NCBI GenBank assembly: GCA_000697665.1
Contig: KL197722.1
Coordinates: forward strand, 759,853-823,852
DNA from: Jaapia argillacea MUCL 33604
Taxonomy: Eukaryota > Basidiomycota > Agaricomycetes > Jaapiales > Jaapiaceae
Length of the DNA: 64,000 bases
Direction: 5' to 3'
Shown one piece after another: positions 1 through 11,665 of the stretch. The position numbers and the translations under genes are program-made. The notes beneath the pieces were generated by a model. The model was not told the origin of the DNA. It saw only the letters and a program-made list of their open reading frames with translations, and ran no database searches. Positions within the stretch are counted from its first letter, which is position 1; every line of letters starts with the position of its first letter.

Positions 1-80
1 TGGGTTCGATCACGAATCTATTTGAAGCCAACCTATACTTATCCTCTCATAGTTGTCCAGGACAGAAGTTTCCCCGGTCG

Positions 81-1118
81 ATGTGTCCTCCTGACCGTCC
101 TGTCGATGACCTAACGTTCGCCATTCTGAACCAACCATTCGGTTCAACTGGACACCCAGACTTAGACGACACAGAGTCTGATATCGCCTACAAACGACAA
201 GTTTCACGAGATCGTCACCTCAAGATTTGTCTTTCCCACCCTGCTCTCCTCCTTGGCCTTGATGTCGAACTTCCGACGGAGTCCACCACCCAAGACGCTT
301 CTAGCCGGCTGACCGCGATCTCTGACCTCGCACTCCACGCTCAAGCCTCCATAGATACCATGGTCATAGCGTGGTCTCTGCGCCACTCCGACTGCAAAAG
401 TGGTGGAATTGGTCCAACTGGAATACATCCCCTCCCAGAATGGGCCATCGTTTTCGGACTACTATGCGAAGAAGACAAAGTGACTATAATCGCGCACCAC
501 CCAACCCTTGAAATTGACCCCGCAGTATTCCCACCTGGGAAACCAAATGGTACACTAGCTCCTCCCCGTTATCGCTACCAATCATCCATCCTAGACACCT
601 TCGCATTTCACCAATGTCTGGAAGCACCGCCAGATGGCATCCTCGACGAATCTATCATCCTCGAACGTTTACGGCTTGCTACTGCAATGCTGGCTCTACG
701 AAAACATCTTATTCGGCTCTCGACGATATTCGATTGTGTGGAGTGGCCTGGCAATATAGGGCGCGTTGAAGATGAATTGGAAAGAAGTTATTCGTTGTAT
801 GTCCCGACTCCCTCGCCTTCAGAGGGTTCTCCAAAACCGCGTTCACCAAGGGGTGATGTCGACTATTTTGGAGAAGACGAGTGTGCTATGTGCGATGCGA
901 AGACGGAGAAACAGGTGGACAAGGTTGGCACGAGTTTGGGATCGAGAGACGAGGGACAACTTGAGCGGGAAGGGATTGGGGTTGTTGAGCGTGCTTTGAG
1001 CTATCTTATGTCTTCTGCTTCTTCGGGGAAGGGTGAGCATGGGTCAGTTGAACCTGACGGTGAAGGTTTGAGGCAGCGAGTACAAGCTTGGAGCTTGGAC
1101 GTGTTCAACAGTTTGTAG
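81..1118 (+). CDS. Hypothetical protein, 345 aa
   Basis: A single open frame of 345 codons; I do not recognise the family. The N-terminal two thirds read as a folded, mostly helical protein (for example the helix-like stretch around residues 195-225, rich in Leu, Arg and Ala). The last 110 residues are acidic and Ser/Pro/Gly-rich, hence probably disordered, and include one CxxC (ECAMCDAK, near residue 270). There is no signal peptide or membrane segment. The first Met lies only 80 bases into the window, so an upstream exon outside the window is possible and the start is uncertain. The gene runs toward the convergent pinin gene, with about 250 bases between the two stops. Coding status is supported by length alone. 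Confidence 0.6.
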   Translation: MCPPDRPVDDLTFAILNQPFGSTGHPDLDDTESDIAYKRQVSRDRHLKICLSHPALLLGLDVELPTESTTQDASSRLTAISDLALHAQASIDTMVIAWSLRHSDCKSGGIGPTGIHPLPEWAIVFGLLCEEDKVTIIAHHPTLEIDPAVFPPGKPNGTLAPPRYRYQSSILDTFAFHQCLEAPPDGILDESIILERLRLATAMLALRKHLIRLSTIFDCVEWPGNIGRVEDELERSYSLYVPTPSPSEGSPKPRSPRGDVDYFGEDECAMCDAKTEKQVDKVGTSLGSRDEGQLEREGIGVVERALSYLMSSASSGKGEHGSVEPDGEGLRQRVQAWSLDVFNSL

Positions 1119-1374
1119 TTATTTTTCCTATCTTGTCTCCTTGGACGTTCATGCGACAGTGAATTCGAGCATCTTCTTTCTCACTTCAAGTTCATCACAG
1201 GAGTCAGTCGTTTGCAATAAGACAGGTACATGCGTGTCGATTAGAATCGTGCAGTAACCAGGAGCAATCGGGGACAAACGCACGGTAAAGAACTAAAAGA
1301 GACACAAAAAGCTCCAAGAAGAAGATCAGAAATAATGAGTGAAGAAACGCCATACTAGTACCTTGTTAGCAACC

Positions 1375-2569
1375 TCAGTACTCCACGGCATCCTCGTCAT
1401 CCGCCTGCATCGTAGAAGGTTCCTCCTTTGATTCCGGCTCGGAATCCTTAGCAGCATCCTCCTTGACATCCTTGTCTTTCCCGCCAGCCCCTGCACTATC
1501 GTCAACCTCCATTTCGACTTCCGATACTTCAATTTTGCTGGCACCGGTTCCGTCCTCGGAAGGCTTCTGAGCAGGCTTGGACATCTCGATTTCAACAGTG
1601 ACATTCGTTGAGTCATCAATAGGGGTTTCGGGTTCCTTCTCTTTGACAGCCTTGTGTTGGCTCTCGAATTCTGCGACATGTTGCCGCAGTTGTTTGATCT
1701 CCTCGATGCCTGCTTGTCGCTCCTCCCGGAAATCTAACCATTCCTTCTCGGCCGCTTCCTTCACCTAAAACGATAGACGATAAGCTTGATACAGAATGGA
1801 TAACAAGGGAATCGCAATGCACCTCTGCTCTCCGGCGATTGATGAACGACTCTTGTGCGGGTGTGAGAACAGCGGGGAGATAGAAGATGGGAGGAGGATG
1901 TGATCGAGGTGGATTCGCCAGGATGTCGGTGGTCGGTGTAGGGGTTAAGTCGTCGGAGGGTATTTGATCAGATGTGCACAGGAAGTGGGAAAGCATTGGT
2001 AGTCGGGTTCGGCGAAGTTTGTGCTGCAGAGGAAGGCGTCAGCTGATGAAGACAAAAATCAACGAAGATGCATACGATAGAGTCTCTTAGCTGAAGTTCT
2101 TCTTCTTTTCTGTTGGCGGCCATCTTGTCCTTCTTGGCTTCTTCAGCTCTCCTGACAGAGTCAGTTTCTTTACGAAGCTTAGCCTGTAATCTCTGTTCAA
2201 GTAACTGTCGTTTCTTCGCCTGTATCCATCCAACCCATGAGCTTCCTCGCACAGAGGTGTCATTCAAGAAATCGAACATACCGCTTCACTGGCGCTTTTC
2301 TCCTTCTCCTCGATCTTGGCTTTGTTCAAAGTGCCGACTAAGATACCAAACATGCTTTTACCGCGTTTGCGTTCCCGAGCCTGTACATTCAAATCGAGTC
2401 GGGGACGTTTCTTGTTCCCAGCGGCCATGGCAGCTGGCGCTGACGGCGGTTCGTGCATGTGAGCATCCTGGGTGTCGGTTTGAGACACGTCTTGGGCCGG
2501 CCTGCATCAAGATATCGGTCAATAAATATACAGATTCCAAGGATATAGGACATACTCCTCGGAAGACAT
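1375..2569 (-). CDS. Pinin/SDK/MemA domain protein (pinin homologue)
   Basis: Five exons read on the minus strand (2569-2556, 2501-2282, 2219-2076, 2023-1823, 1764-1375) join in frame to 322 codons. The spliced product has the pinin order. A basic stretch (KKRPRLDLN, RERKRGKSMFG) runs into the conserved 'MFGILVGTLNKAK' block. A charged coiled coil follows (KKRQLLEQRLQAKLRKE). Then comes a region ending in 'IFYLPAVLTPAQESFINRR', matching the 'FYIPGR..PATQ' block of animal pinin. The C-terminal 130 residues are acidic and disordered. Pinin is a nuclear speckle protein of the exon-junction/splicing machinery; a role in pre-mRNA processing is inferred from family. The start ATG lies 106 bases from the SRP72 start on the other strand, so the two genes share a divergent promoter. 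Confidence 0.9.
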
Positions 2570-2675
2570 TTTTGTACGGCGCGGTCGTCGTTGAGGTTCG
2601 TGGCGGAGAGCAAGATGTCGGAGTTTCAAACCTGTTGCTGTCACTCACCATCGTTCGGCGTCGTTGCTGAAGCTC
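2570..2675. promoter_or_regulatory. Short divergent promoter between pinin and SRP72
   Basis: Only 106 bases separate the two start codons, which point away from each other, so both promoters and both 5' leaders must fit here or overlap the neighbouring gene. I see no clear TATA box. This suits housekeeping genes with a shared promoter. Confidence 0.6.
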
Positions 2676-3787
2676 ATGGGTCCCAAAACCAAGGCCGTGC
2701 CGCCAAAGAAACCGACGGGGAAATCGGGGGGAAAGAACACTCAATCGCAACCTAAAGAGCCTTTGACGGTCTCAGAAAGGTTGAAGCGGTTGTTCACCTC
2801 CCTTTGCGCTCAGATTGACGGTGGACATTTCACCAACGCCGTGAAAACATGCGACAAGAGTATGTACTAATTACTTCAAATCACTCGTGCCTATCTCATG
2901 GTTGTGTGGGGAACAGTTCTCAGACTTGAGCCGAATGACAGCGATGCCATCCAGACGAAGCTGTTCCTGTTATTGCAGACGGATCAGTATGATGCAGCAT
3001 TGTCATTAGCCGGCTCTCAGGATGGTTATGCATTTGAGAAGGCATATTCTCTATATCGTCTTGAGCGGGAGTCTGAGGCGGATGAGATTGTTAGTGGCAT
3101 CAAGCAACGCGATGAGGACGATAGAGGAGTACTCCATCTCGAAGCCCAATTGGTGTGTTTGCTAGGTCAGGTGTGGGAGTGTCCACTTAATGTGCTACCC
3201 AGAGTTATCGTCAAGGTTCATACCAGGCAGCGTTCGATCTCTACAGTCAGCTATTGGACTCCGCAGAACCGGTGCGTCGCACACTTGGGCAACCAGGAGA
3301 GTTCCACGCCTTATCTCGTTACTAGCGATCCGACGAACAAGCCGACATCCTCACAAACATGCAAGCGTCGCAAAAGCATCTTGATTTCATTAATACAGAC
3401 TTCCTCCATGCCCTCGACACACTCCCGACCTCCGTGACAACGAGCCTGGAGACTTCTCCGCCACCCTCATTGCCTATTTCATCCCTTGCTTTATCTGCTC
3501 TCGCTTCCAGTTCGGCTCCAACGACAGATGAAGACGCCACTCGGAAAGCACCGAAGAAAGCCAGGATGAAACGTGTTCCCAAAGGAGTTGTTCCTGGGGT
3601 GACACCAGCGCCCGATCCCGAACGATGGCTCAAGAAGAGTGAAAGGTCAACCTTCACCCATGGAAAGGGAAGAAAGAAAGGGGGTGGAGCTACCCAAGGG
3701 AGTGCTGTGGAGAACACGATAGCCACTTCAGCGGCCACCTCCAGCCCTGCGCAAGGAGGTAAAGGCGGGAAGAAGAAGAAGAAATGA
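2676..3787 (+). CDS. SRP72: Signal recognition particle subunit SRP72, unusually short
   Basis: Four exons (2676-2859, 2917-3152, 3203-3271, 3326-3787) join to 316 codons. The N-terminus has TPR-type helices ('DGGHFTNAVKTCDKILRLEP', then 'DQYDAALSLAG'). A third helical pair follows ('SYRQGSYQAAFDLYSQLLD'). The C-terminus is the lysine-rich SRP72 RNA-binding tail with the diagnostic 'PDPERWLKKSERSTF' and a final run of lysines. SRP72 with SRP68 binds 7SL RNA and helps target ribosomes to the ER. Yeast and human SRP72 are about 640-670 aa, so this copy has both ends but lacks about half the TPR array. Nothing in the gene looks broken: phases agree and no stop interrupts. The first ATG is used; an upstream in-frame TTG at 2664 is not a credible start. 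Confidence 0.88.
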
Positions 3788-4874
3788 ATAACCATACGTG
3801 CGTTGATCATTCCTTTGGTGGGTTAGTGATTTTAATGCAAGCCACGTTCCCACCCTGCGCAGAGTAGATCAGGTGTACACATGTGACTTTCGTTTATTCC
3901 TAATGCCGCAATACTTGACAAGATCGCTTGGTGCCCGAGGCCCGTGCTCAGCGACCTTCTCGGTCACTTTAGCACGCTGATCTGCCAATCTCCCATGCAT
4001 GGCGTCCTCGTGGCATACAACTCACACTCTGCTCCAATATTCCATTCTTTTAGGGGGTCACTGTGGCGATGGTTCACTACGAAGTGGAGGAACTCAAAAG
4101 TATCAGTCCCCACCGGAACTGAATTGCAATGAAATTCGTCGACCAGCCTTCCAGTCCGTTCTGGGTAATGGAATTGCCGTAACAGGCAAGTCGCTCAAAC
4201 CTCATGGCATGAACGAGGACTCCTGCGTTTCATTTCCTTACTGCTTCACACACCTTATGACCTGATATTTGACCGTTCTACAGTCTATATCTTGCGTTCT
4301 GGATCGGAGATGCTAAGGGTCCGGGTTCTCTGGTGTTGATGTGTTGCCTGGCCGTATCGTAACATACACGCGATTGTCAATCGGGCCTCACCCTCCATTT
4401 CAATCACGGAGGGGTTGGTCCAAATCAGCCTCTCATTCCGGCCGACACCTTCTCGGTTGCCAGCATGCTGCTTGCCTCGTTGCGCTCCGCCAACAGTCCA
4501 CCTTGTTCTTGCAAGGTTTCCGAGGACAATCGTCGTTGCTCTCCTCCGGCATTTGACTCGCATAGGAAGGATACCACCATTGACCTGGTCGGACCTATTA
4601 GAGCACAGGAACTGGTGCTGATCGGGCTTTAGGCTTGGCCAAATGTCATCTAAGCGAGGGACATTGCATCAACGTGCACGCCTTCTATTACACTCCCAAG
4701 CACCACACCTCAACCACATCGCCGGTTTCCTCCTCACCATGCTTTTTACACCTCCCTTATTGATTATGCGAGGTGATTTGTGTACTTAAGGTCACCATCG
4801 CCGGGGCAGACTGCATCGGTGAACACCACATCTCTTCACTTCTCAACAGCCTCTCCACTCTCAAATATTACACA
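3788..4874. other. Intergenic region, no gene seen
   Basis: About 1.1 kb between SRP72 and the phosphatase-like gene. It holds only short ORFs without family resemblance or consistent splice structure. The last 200 bases are pyrimidine-rich, as is common upstream of fungal genes. Confidence 0.5.
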
Positions 4875-6680
4875 ATGTCTCATCCCAATGTTCGCGGTGT
4901 TGTAATTCTCGCTCGTAACGGCGACCGCTCCGAGTATCGTCAAGATCCCAAGACCTATGCGCCCGGTCCCACTGAGTCCAGTCCCCTCGGGGAGGTACGT
5001 TCCTCCCGCCTCTGCTCTCTATCACAGTTCATGACGCCCTTTGTCTTCATCAGTCTCAATCTCATCACCTCGGAGCCTTCCTCCGTAGTGTCTACTTGAA
5101 CAGTAACTCACCTTCGCGGATTCAAAAGATGAAGTATGACTTGGTCGACACTCAGCAAGTACACGTCCGCGCCAAGGCTGGTGGTGAGGGTAATGCGGTA
5201 TTCGACTCCTGCATTGCCTTGCTTCAAGGCTTGTTCCCTCCCAATCCCAATAACAAGATTGTGTTGGCGAATGAGACCACTGTCGTTGCGCCTCTGGGAG
5301 GCTACCAATACGTCCCTGGTGCGTTTTCTATCTACTCCCCAATGCGATGTTGTGTATAACCATATTTCGTCGCCTTTTCAGTCGAGACCGTTGAGCCTGA
5401 CAACGATCGTTCCCTGGAGAGCTGGACTGATTGCAAGGTGAGAAGGCGACATAATCTCCCTGATTGACCACCCCAATCTGACCCGACGCGTTTAGGCTTT
5501 TGAAAAGCACATCGCACAGTTTTACTCTTCCCCGGAGTTCAAAGATGCGGCGAAGAAGGCCCAGCCCTTCCTCGAGGCGTCCAGGGACTTCGTCTTTGGA
5601 ACTGAAATTTCTTTGGAGAACATGTACAACGTATGTGTAACCAGTCTTGGCCAAGTTCACAACTGACAACCATTGCAGGTCTACGATTTCATGAGTAGCG
5701 AGCTCATGCACAACAAATCATACGCCCATCGTCTTCCTCCTAGTTTCATTGAGCAAGCTCAGGGTTGGGTTGACTTCCATGAAAATGGAGTTTTCTCTGA
5801 CAAGGAGATGGGTGGGATTGGTAACAGTGTGTATTTTCTCTACCCATCGCATGATTACTCTTTTGAGCGAGATCCCTCCACGTAGTCGCTGGTCGAACCA
5901 TTGCGAGGTCCATTTTGGGAGCCTTGGAGCGCATCGTCTACAACGGCGATCCCCTGCAATTGTTCCTCCAGGAGGTTACCTATCAGCCATTGATTTCCTT
6001 GTTCCACATGACCGACATTGTTGTCACTCATCCCGAAGTCAAGGGTCTTCGTACGTGGCCTTCCGCATAGGAGTTGTAGGACACACTGACGCGTGCATTA
6101 CATCTTTGCAGCCAACTACGCGTCTGCTTTGGCCATCGAGTTGCGCAGCGGTGACGGAAATGACCCCCGAGACTTCCTTCGCTTCAAGTTCAAGAACGGT
6201 ACTGCGGACGAGGACTTCCAAGTCCTCCACGCTTTCGAGCACCACGGAGATATCCCCCTTACTGAGTTCATCTATCGTCTCGAGGTACGTCGTCAATACC
6301 ATCTACCTCATCTTGTCCTGTCTTGTCCTGATCGTATTGGCCCGTAGAACGCTGTCATCAACAACAACAGGAACTGGGCCAGCGTTTGCAACTCCGGCTC
6401 CGTCTGGACTGAGACTCGCGAGGCTGCAGGTGTCAACGCGATCTACGCCAGCGTGATTGCAGCTTTCTTGCTCCTTGGCATGTTCGTCTTGTCGAGATTC
6501 ATGATTAAGCGCAACAGGAGGAGGTCGTACATCCAGCTCGCTGACCCCCAGGTAAGTTCTGAGGTCTGGATAGATCTCTTCTGGCATTAATCCCTTCCCC
6601 ATCCGCAACAGGAGACTTTGCCCATCAACGAGAAGGCCAGGACCCCTCTCCGCGTTGGCGAGCAAGCCCGATTTGCCTGA
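4875..6680 (+). CDS. Membrane-anchored histidine acid phosphatase-like protein (probable pseudo-enzyme)
   Basis: Nine exons (4875-4994, 5054-5318, 5382-5437, 5496-5630, 5679-5826, 5886-6050, 6112-6284, 6348-6551, 6612-6680) join to 444 codons. The start has the histidine acid phosphatase signature region 'GVVILARNGDRSEYRQDP' in place of the usual RHGxR, so the nucleophilic His is Asn. The later proton-donor HD motif is also not recognisable: the matching stretch reads 'SLFHMTDIVV'. The fold is otherwise kept through the 'NYASALAIELR' strand and conserved cysteines. Near residue 385 is one transmembrane helix (AIYASVIAAFLLLGMFVLS) followed by RFMIKRNRRRS, so the C-terminal tail is basic and probably cytosolic. 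I see no signal peptide at the chosen Met; an upstream Met at 4773 does not add one. A catalytic role is doubtful; a ligand-binding or scaffold role is inferred. Confidence 0.85.
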
Positions 6681-7196
6681 GGACGCATCCTTTATGAACA
6701 GTGGTGTCTTCAGCACACCAGAAGCCGACTCCTTCTCTCTTTTTTGTGGCTTTTCCTGGGACAGTTCGTCATTTTGCACATATGTATCACTGGAACAAGG
6801 TTGTTGTAAGTACGTGAAGATCGGTGTCTCGTCCGATATACATGAAAATTGTAGAGCTGTATTGTATTTGCATGGAATATACGCCTTTTCACTCCATTGA
6901 GCTCCTGGTCGTGGTGAATGGTTCACGGCGCCAGCACCCTGAAATGGACCCAATAATTTGCATTGGTTCTACCATTGGCGAGATATATTTGACGATGCTG
7001 CGGCAAGCCGTTGACAGAAGCAAAACCGAGAGCAAAACATATGGGTATGTTTTTCCCACGAGTGGAGCACATCGAATTCTTGCACAACGTCTGCCTACAA
7101 CCACATAACAACTCGATCGCTCTTTTGTCTCCGCCGTTTATCTGTCGCCCCCGGCACAGAACTACGCTACCAGCATTTGGACCCTAATCATCAGTC
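6681..7196. other. Intergenic region, no gene seen
   Basis: 516 bases between two genes on the same strand. It must hold the 3' end of the phosphatase-like gene and the promoter of the CFEM gene. No convincing ORF or RNA gene. Confidence 0.5.
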
Positions 7197-7912
7197 ATGC
7201 ACCTTACGCTTCCTCTTTCTCTCGGCTTCCTCATCGCTAATTGCTTAGTGGCGGCACAGACCACCCATACCCCATCTCCATCCATTACTATCTCCGGAGG
7301 CTCGACAGGGATATCACCAACGGTATCCGGAAGCAGTACTATTACTAGCAGCGTCAGTGGCAGCGTTAATGTCAGCGCGAGTTCGACGACGACTTCATAC
7401 CCTAGTTTGAGCACAGTTTCTGCATGCGGTGAGGTCGATGTTCTCACTCCTTGCCTCTAATCGACTAAACTCGGCTGTTTCTTTGGTACCTGATAGTGTC
7501 CGGTTGTCTCGCTGTGGCTGCTTCGGCTGCGAACTGCACCAGCGTCGTCGACGTGAACTGCTACTGCGTCTGGCCCAACTCCGCTACGTTTCAACAATCG
7601 ATTGTTGACTGCGTAACATCACAATGTATCACCGATCTCTCAACCGCGGAGAATCTATCTCTGCAATTCTGCAAAGCCTCCAACGCGACCTCGACTTTGA
7701 CGTTCCCCCCACTACCCTCCACGACTTCAGGTTCATCGACGGCGTCGGCGAGTTCATCCGTCACTTCACCAGCCAGTTCAATATCACAGTCGGCTTCGGC
7801 TACCGCCTCCAAGAGCGCCGCATCGCGCCTCGAGTACGGTCGTAGCCGAGAGGTGTTACTAGCTGCTGGTGCTGGTGCTCTTGGCTTGGTAATCGGAGCA
7901 TTTTGCTTGTGA
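7197..7912 (+). CDS. CFEM-domain GPI-anchored cell-surface protein
   Basis: Two exons (7197-7428 and 7497-7912) join to 215 codons. Residues 1-20 are a signal peptide (MHLTLPLSLGFLIANCLVAA). A Ser/Thr-rich stretch, probably O-glycosylated, follows. Then comes a CFEM domain with eight cysteines, read in order in: SACVSGCLAV, AANCTS, DVNCYCVW, VDCVTSQC and LQFCKAS. A second Ser/Ala/Thr-rich linker follows. The C-terminal hydrophobic segment (VLLAAGAGALGLVIGAFCL) fits a GPI-attachment signal. CFEM proteins are fungal-specific extracellular proteins; in yeasts some bind haem through an Asp in the domain. A haem role here is not shown, only the architecture. The spacing of the cysteines across the splice junction confirms the intron. 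Confidence 0.9.
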
Positions 7913-9867
7913 GATTACCCGCAGTGGAGAGTCGATGGAGATTGGCTAGAGAAAGAGTGTATATGAAGGTCTTAGCTGGACGAGCTTGGTGAACCGGTGA
8001 AGAGACCGATCGTCACGATAGGAGGTTATGAGGTTATCATTCTGATATTACTTGTTCGGTCCCCACTGCGTGCTTGATGTAGCGTGGATGTGCCTGGCAG
8101 CAGGTAAGACAGGCCAGCTTATTCGTTAGGTCTATCGAACTTGGATTCTTTGTGGACTACTTTGACCAGGACAAATTACGCGCTTACTTATGATATTGTG
8201 TGTGTTCGTTGAAAGTCTCTCTTGTCGGGTGTCATGTATTTTTCGTCTGCTCAAAGGGTCGGAGAGATCTCTTTCAGGTGAGTGGACTCTCGCCCCCTCC
8301 TGTTCTGTATCTCAATTTGTCTTGCTTTATGAAGATGTCAATAAGCTGGTGATCTGTGAACGATTTCAAGAAACCAACGTCCCAGCGGACAGGCCGGTAT
8401 CTGGCTGCGTCCCATCCGTTCCTCTGACGTTCGGTGCTACTCGAGGGCCAAAATGCATAGTTGGACTAAAGCTCGCTAGCTAACGCAGTGCTCAGAAGCA
8501 CTTTCTCGGCAACGATCCTTTAGTCCTTGAGAGGGTACACAGGAGAGCAGAAGCCGTGATGTACTTTTCAACAGCGTTGCTTTGTCGTAGGCTGGAACCC
8601 ACACACGTTTCAACCCTTAACCTGTTGCGAGTGTCATGAATGCCCTCAGTTGTTAACATTCCCTACTCCAGAAATACACAATGGAAGCATTCGTCAACTG
8701 ACGATATGCTATCGGATCGTTGATATCTTTTTCACCAGAAGGATGGCAAACCCTCTATTGGATATCCTTTCAACGAATGGTCCCAATCAAAAGGTCAGCA
8801 CACGGTTCTTGTCCTGGGTGTATTGGTTAAATTCATCTGAAATGTTCAAGTGGACGATAGAGTGCAAGCAGGCGAGACGTACGAATTATCAAGTACGGTG
8901 TTTGGAGATAAAGAGTCGTCTATGCTGGTGGGTTGGTTAGCGTCGTCGTCCCCTGCTCTATCTGATTTCATTTGTTACGTCGGGCAATGCAGTTCGCGGA
9001 GCGAATCTGTCTGCTATGCGAGGCGCGTCGGTGGTTACAAGGTCGTGCTTCCCTCGTCTTCCCCTTCATTATTCGTCTATGATGCACCACTCTGGAGACG
9101 ACCAATGATACCCAGGCCCAAATCTAGTCCTTGTATCCTGTCGTTTCGTTTCGTCAAGGCCAACTCCACTTTTGAATCTCCAGGATTCGTTGTAGCTCAA
9201 ACTTGAACGTATTGTACTCAGAATGTATTCCAAGTGATTATATGTGCTCTATTCCATCATGGCTACCTTCGAACTATCCACTGAAGTTAGATACCCGTGC
9301 TGTGATCTTCGCTGTCACCCAACAGAAGTTACTGGGGTCCGATAAACTGGTAGGTTGTTTTGTAGTGGCTGAAGCGATGACTCGATTAAGGCCTGCAGTG
9401 GAGGTAGTGTGGAAATGGACTTCGGTTTGAGTGGCAGCCACCCTGAAAACGGCTTCCAGGCGGGTTTATGAGACAAATCCACGATGCAACTTGGTCTTAG
9501 TTTTCGTTCTTGGACTTGGGGTCGATTTGCGGGGTTGGGCAGCGTGACTTACATTATTGACGTGGAGTGAAGTTGTGAAGATGGAGTTTGTCTGTCCTGG
9601 GGCGAAAGACACAGACATTATACTTGAGCTGCCGGATGCTCTCCTTGGAAGGGCAACCACAAGTATCGATATGCCCACGTGTAGTTCCAAACAAGGAGTT
9701 GAATGGAGGATCCACAATCCACAGCCCAAGACGCTCACGTGCGCCAAGGAGGGGCTCCCAACCAACCGTGACACTGCCATTGACCAACACCTCGTTGACC
9801 ATTCGTACTCTCTTCCTCCACGATCATCACAGAGACCTTTGACGATCTGACCACATCTATTAACCCA
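7913..9867. other. Long intergenic stretch without a supported gene
   Basis: Nearly 2 kb. Several ORFs of 60-140 codons occur on both strands, but none shows a domain, low-complexity coding bias or splice-linked continuation that I can support. Base composition is close to 50 percent GC and unlike the flanking exons. No tRNA-like fold or repeat was seen. Confidence 0.4.
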
Positions 9868-10558
9868 ATGTCTCATCAACCTCCCACTCCCTCGGATAAC
9901 GAGACCGGTACTTACCAGATAACCCTCAATCCTTCACCTCAATCTGTCCTGGAGCGCGCAAGGCGCACTCTCGAGGCTCTGCGGTCTCGGACCCCCCATC
10001 TCTTTAATGGTCCCGTACAAGGGCAACAAGGTCCCTTTCCGGGGCGGGCTATTCCGTCGACCACTCCATCGCAGAGGGAAGATGAGAATGGGAAAGTGCT
10101 CAAAGTAAGTCCAACCAGTACCCGCGCACCGGCGCTCAAGAACGATGTGCTGACGACAACGTTGGTTACAGAAAGATTCCAGAGCATATCACAACCCGCT
10201 TTGCGAGGGACTCCCTCGCTCACAATTGGAGCAAATATCGCGTGCAAAGTTTCTCACCCTCGACGGACCAATGTCGTTCGAAAACAACAATTTATCACCG
10301 CCAGCCTGCTTGTTGGCTCAGGCAAGGAATAATGCCAGAGTTGACAACTCGGTGATCCAATATTCGACACCACTCTGGCTGTCTGAATCAGATTGGACTC
10401 AGAGTACCGAAGTCCTGGAGGGATGCACGGAGGAAAAGGATGACCATGATGCGAGATGGAAACTCACCGCCGATCCGTGGCAGGTGATCTCCACTTGGGG
10501 AGAGCTCTCGCGGTTGCGGGGGTGTGAAAGAGACGAGTGGATCGATTTTATTTCGTAA
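9868..10558 (+). CDS. Hypothetical protein, 207 aa, two exons
   Basis: Exons 9868-10104 and 10172-10558 join in phase through a consensus GTAAGT donor. The spliced frame is 207 codons. The N-terminal 80 residues are Pro/Ser/Thr-rich and probably disordered. The second exon carries a hydrophilic, tryptophan-containing segment ending 'DEWIDFIS'. There is no signal peptide or membrane helix. I do not recognise the family. Support comes from the clean splice junction and from the frame staying open on both sides of it. Confidence 0.5.
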
Positions 10559-11665
10559 AGGCGAAAGCGAGAGCAGTGCGCTGCACGATAGGTAAGATTA
10601 GCATTCAGTCCGGTCTGAAATTCACTCTAATATTCAGCTCATGTATCGCTAGAAAACTCGCCGCAACCACATACCTTATTTCCTCCTGTACCATGAAATA
10701 GATTCAGCGGCATCTTAAAAGGGTAATCAGGATGGCCCTATCCTCCCCCCCCCCAATACAAGTCATGGGAGGATGGGCGGTTGATGCGAGTACCGACACA
10801 GTTTGCTTCCCTTGCATCTTGATTGAACTTCACCCAGATTTTATTCTCCGGTAGTCTTCAGATCCTACAAATTGTATTGCATGTTTGGAACTTATTTCAC
10901 CATTTTTCTATGGCGTTACGAGCAATAATGAGGTCGAAAATAAGGAAAGAAATTTTGACACGACCGAGGTCACGACTCGGAAGCAAGCAGCGCGGGATCA
11001 AAAGTTCGTACTCCGCGAAGGTTCGTAGATCATGTGGGGTAAATAGACTCGTCTCGCCACCACAACGCCAACACACCCTCTTTCCCCTCCCTCCAAGCCC
11101 CCTGCTGGCGGAAACGAACACCTCACAATCGTAGCTCGTTATGCGAAGCATTCAACGTTGTATCCTCCACCTATTCAATACCACCAATTCTGACCATCCC
11201 CACTGGCCGAAACAGCCTTCATTTCCTGTCGTGTGACCATTCGCGCCGAGTCGCTCGTATTCGATGAATATTTGATCTGCTAGTACGGGCCACAAGGTAG
11301 TTCTCCATGTCCTTCATGCATGGTTGGACAGTCATAGCGGCCCAAGAGAAATTCCTGTACGCTCTCTTCTCCGAGGATCACCTAGTTTACAGTGGGGACA
11401 TCCCGATCGAAAGGAGAACACAAACCTAGCATATATCCTGTATTTCTACTTTACCGTGAACAGAACATCTTCACGATCTATAAATTGTATCTTGAAATTC
11501 TTCTGGGCAGCGGTCAACACCCCTCCAAGGGGAGAATTGGTGGTGCTCGCCAACGTGAACCGTTCACTTTCAGAGTGGAGGATGAAGTATTATAAAAAGC
11601 AGTCGTCCCAGTCCATGTTCTAAATAACCCTATTACAACGCGCATAATCATCCCTTCAACATGCG
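10559..11665. other. Intergenic region, no gene seen
   Basis: About 1.1 kb between two convergent genes (the 207-aa gene and TIM50). It has a short poly-C run near 10747 and AT-rich stretches near 10850-10960, but no supported ORF, RNA gene or repeat. Confidence 0.5.

Noticed and set aside
10741-10755. Poly-C run as a possible structural element
   Set aside because: It is short and without a partner tract or conservation evidence.
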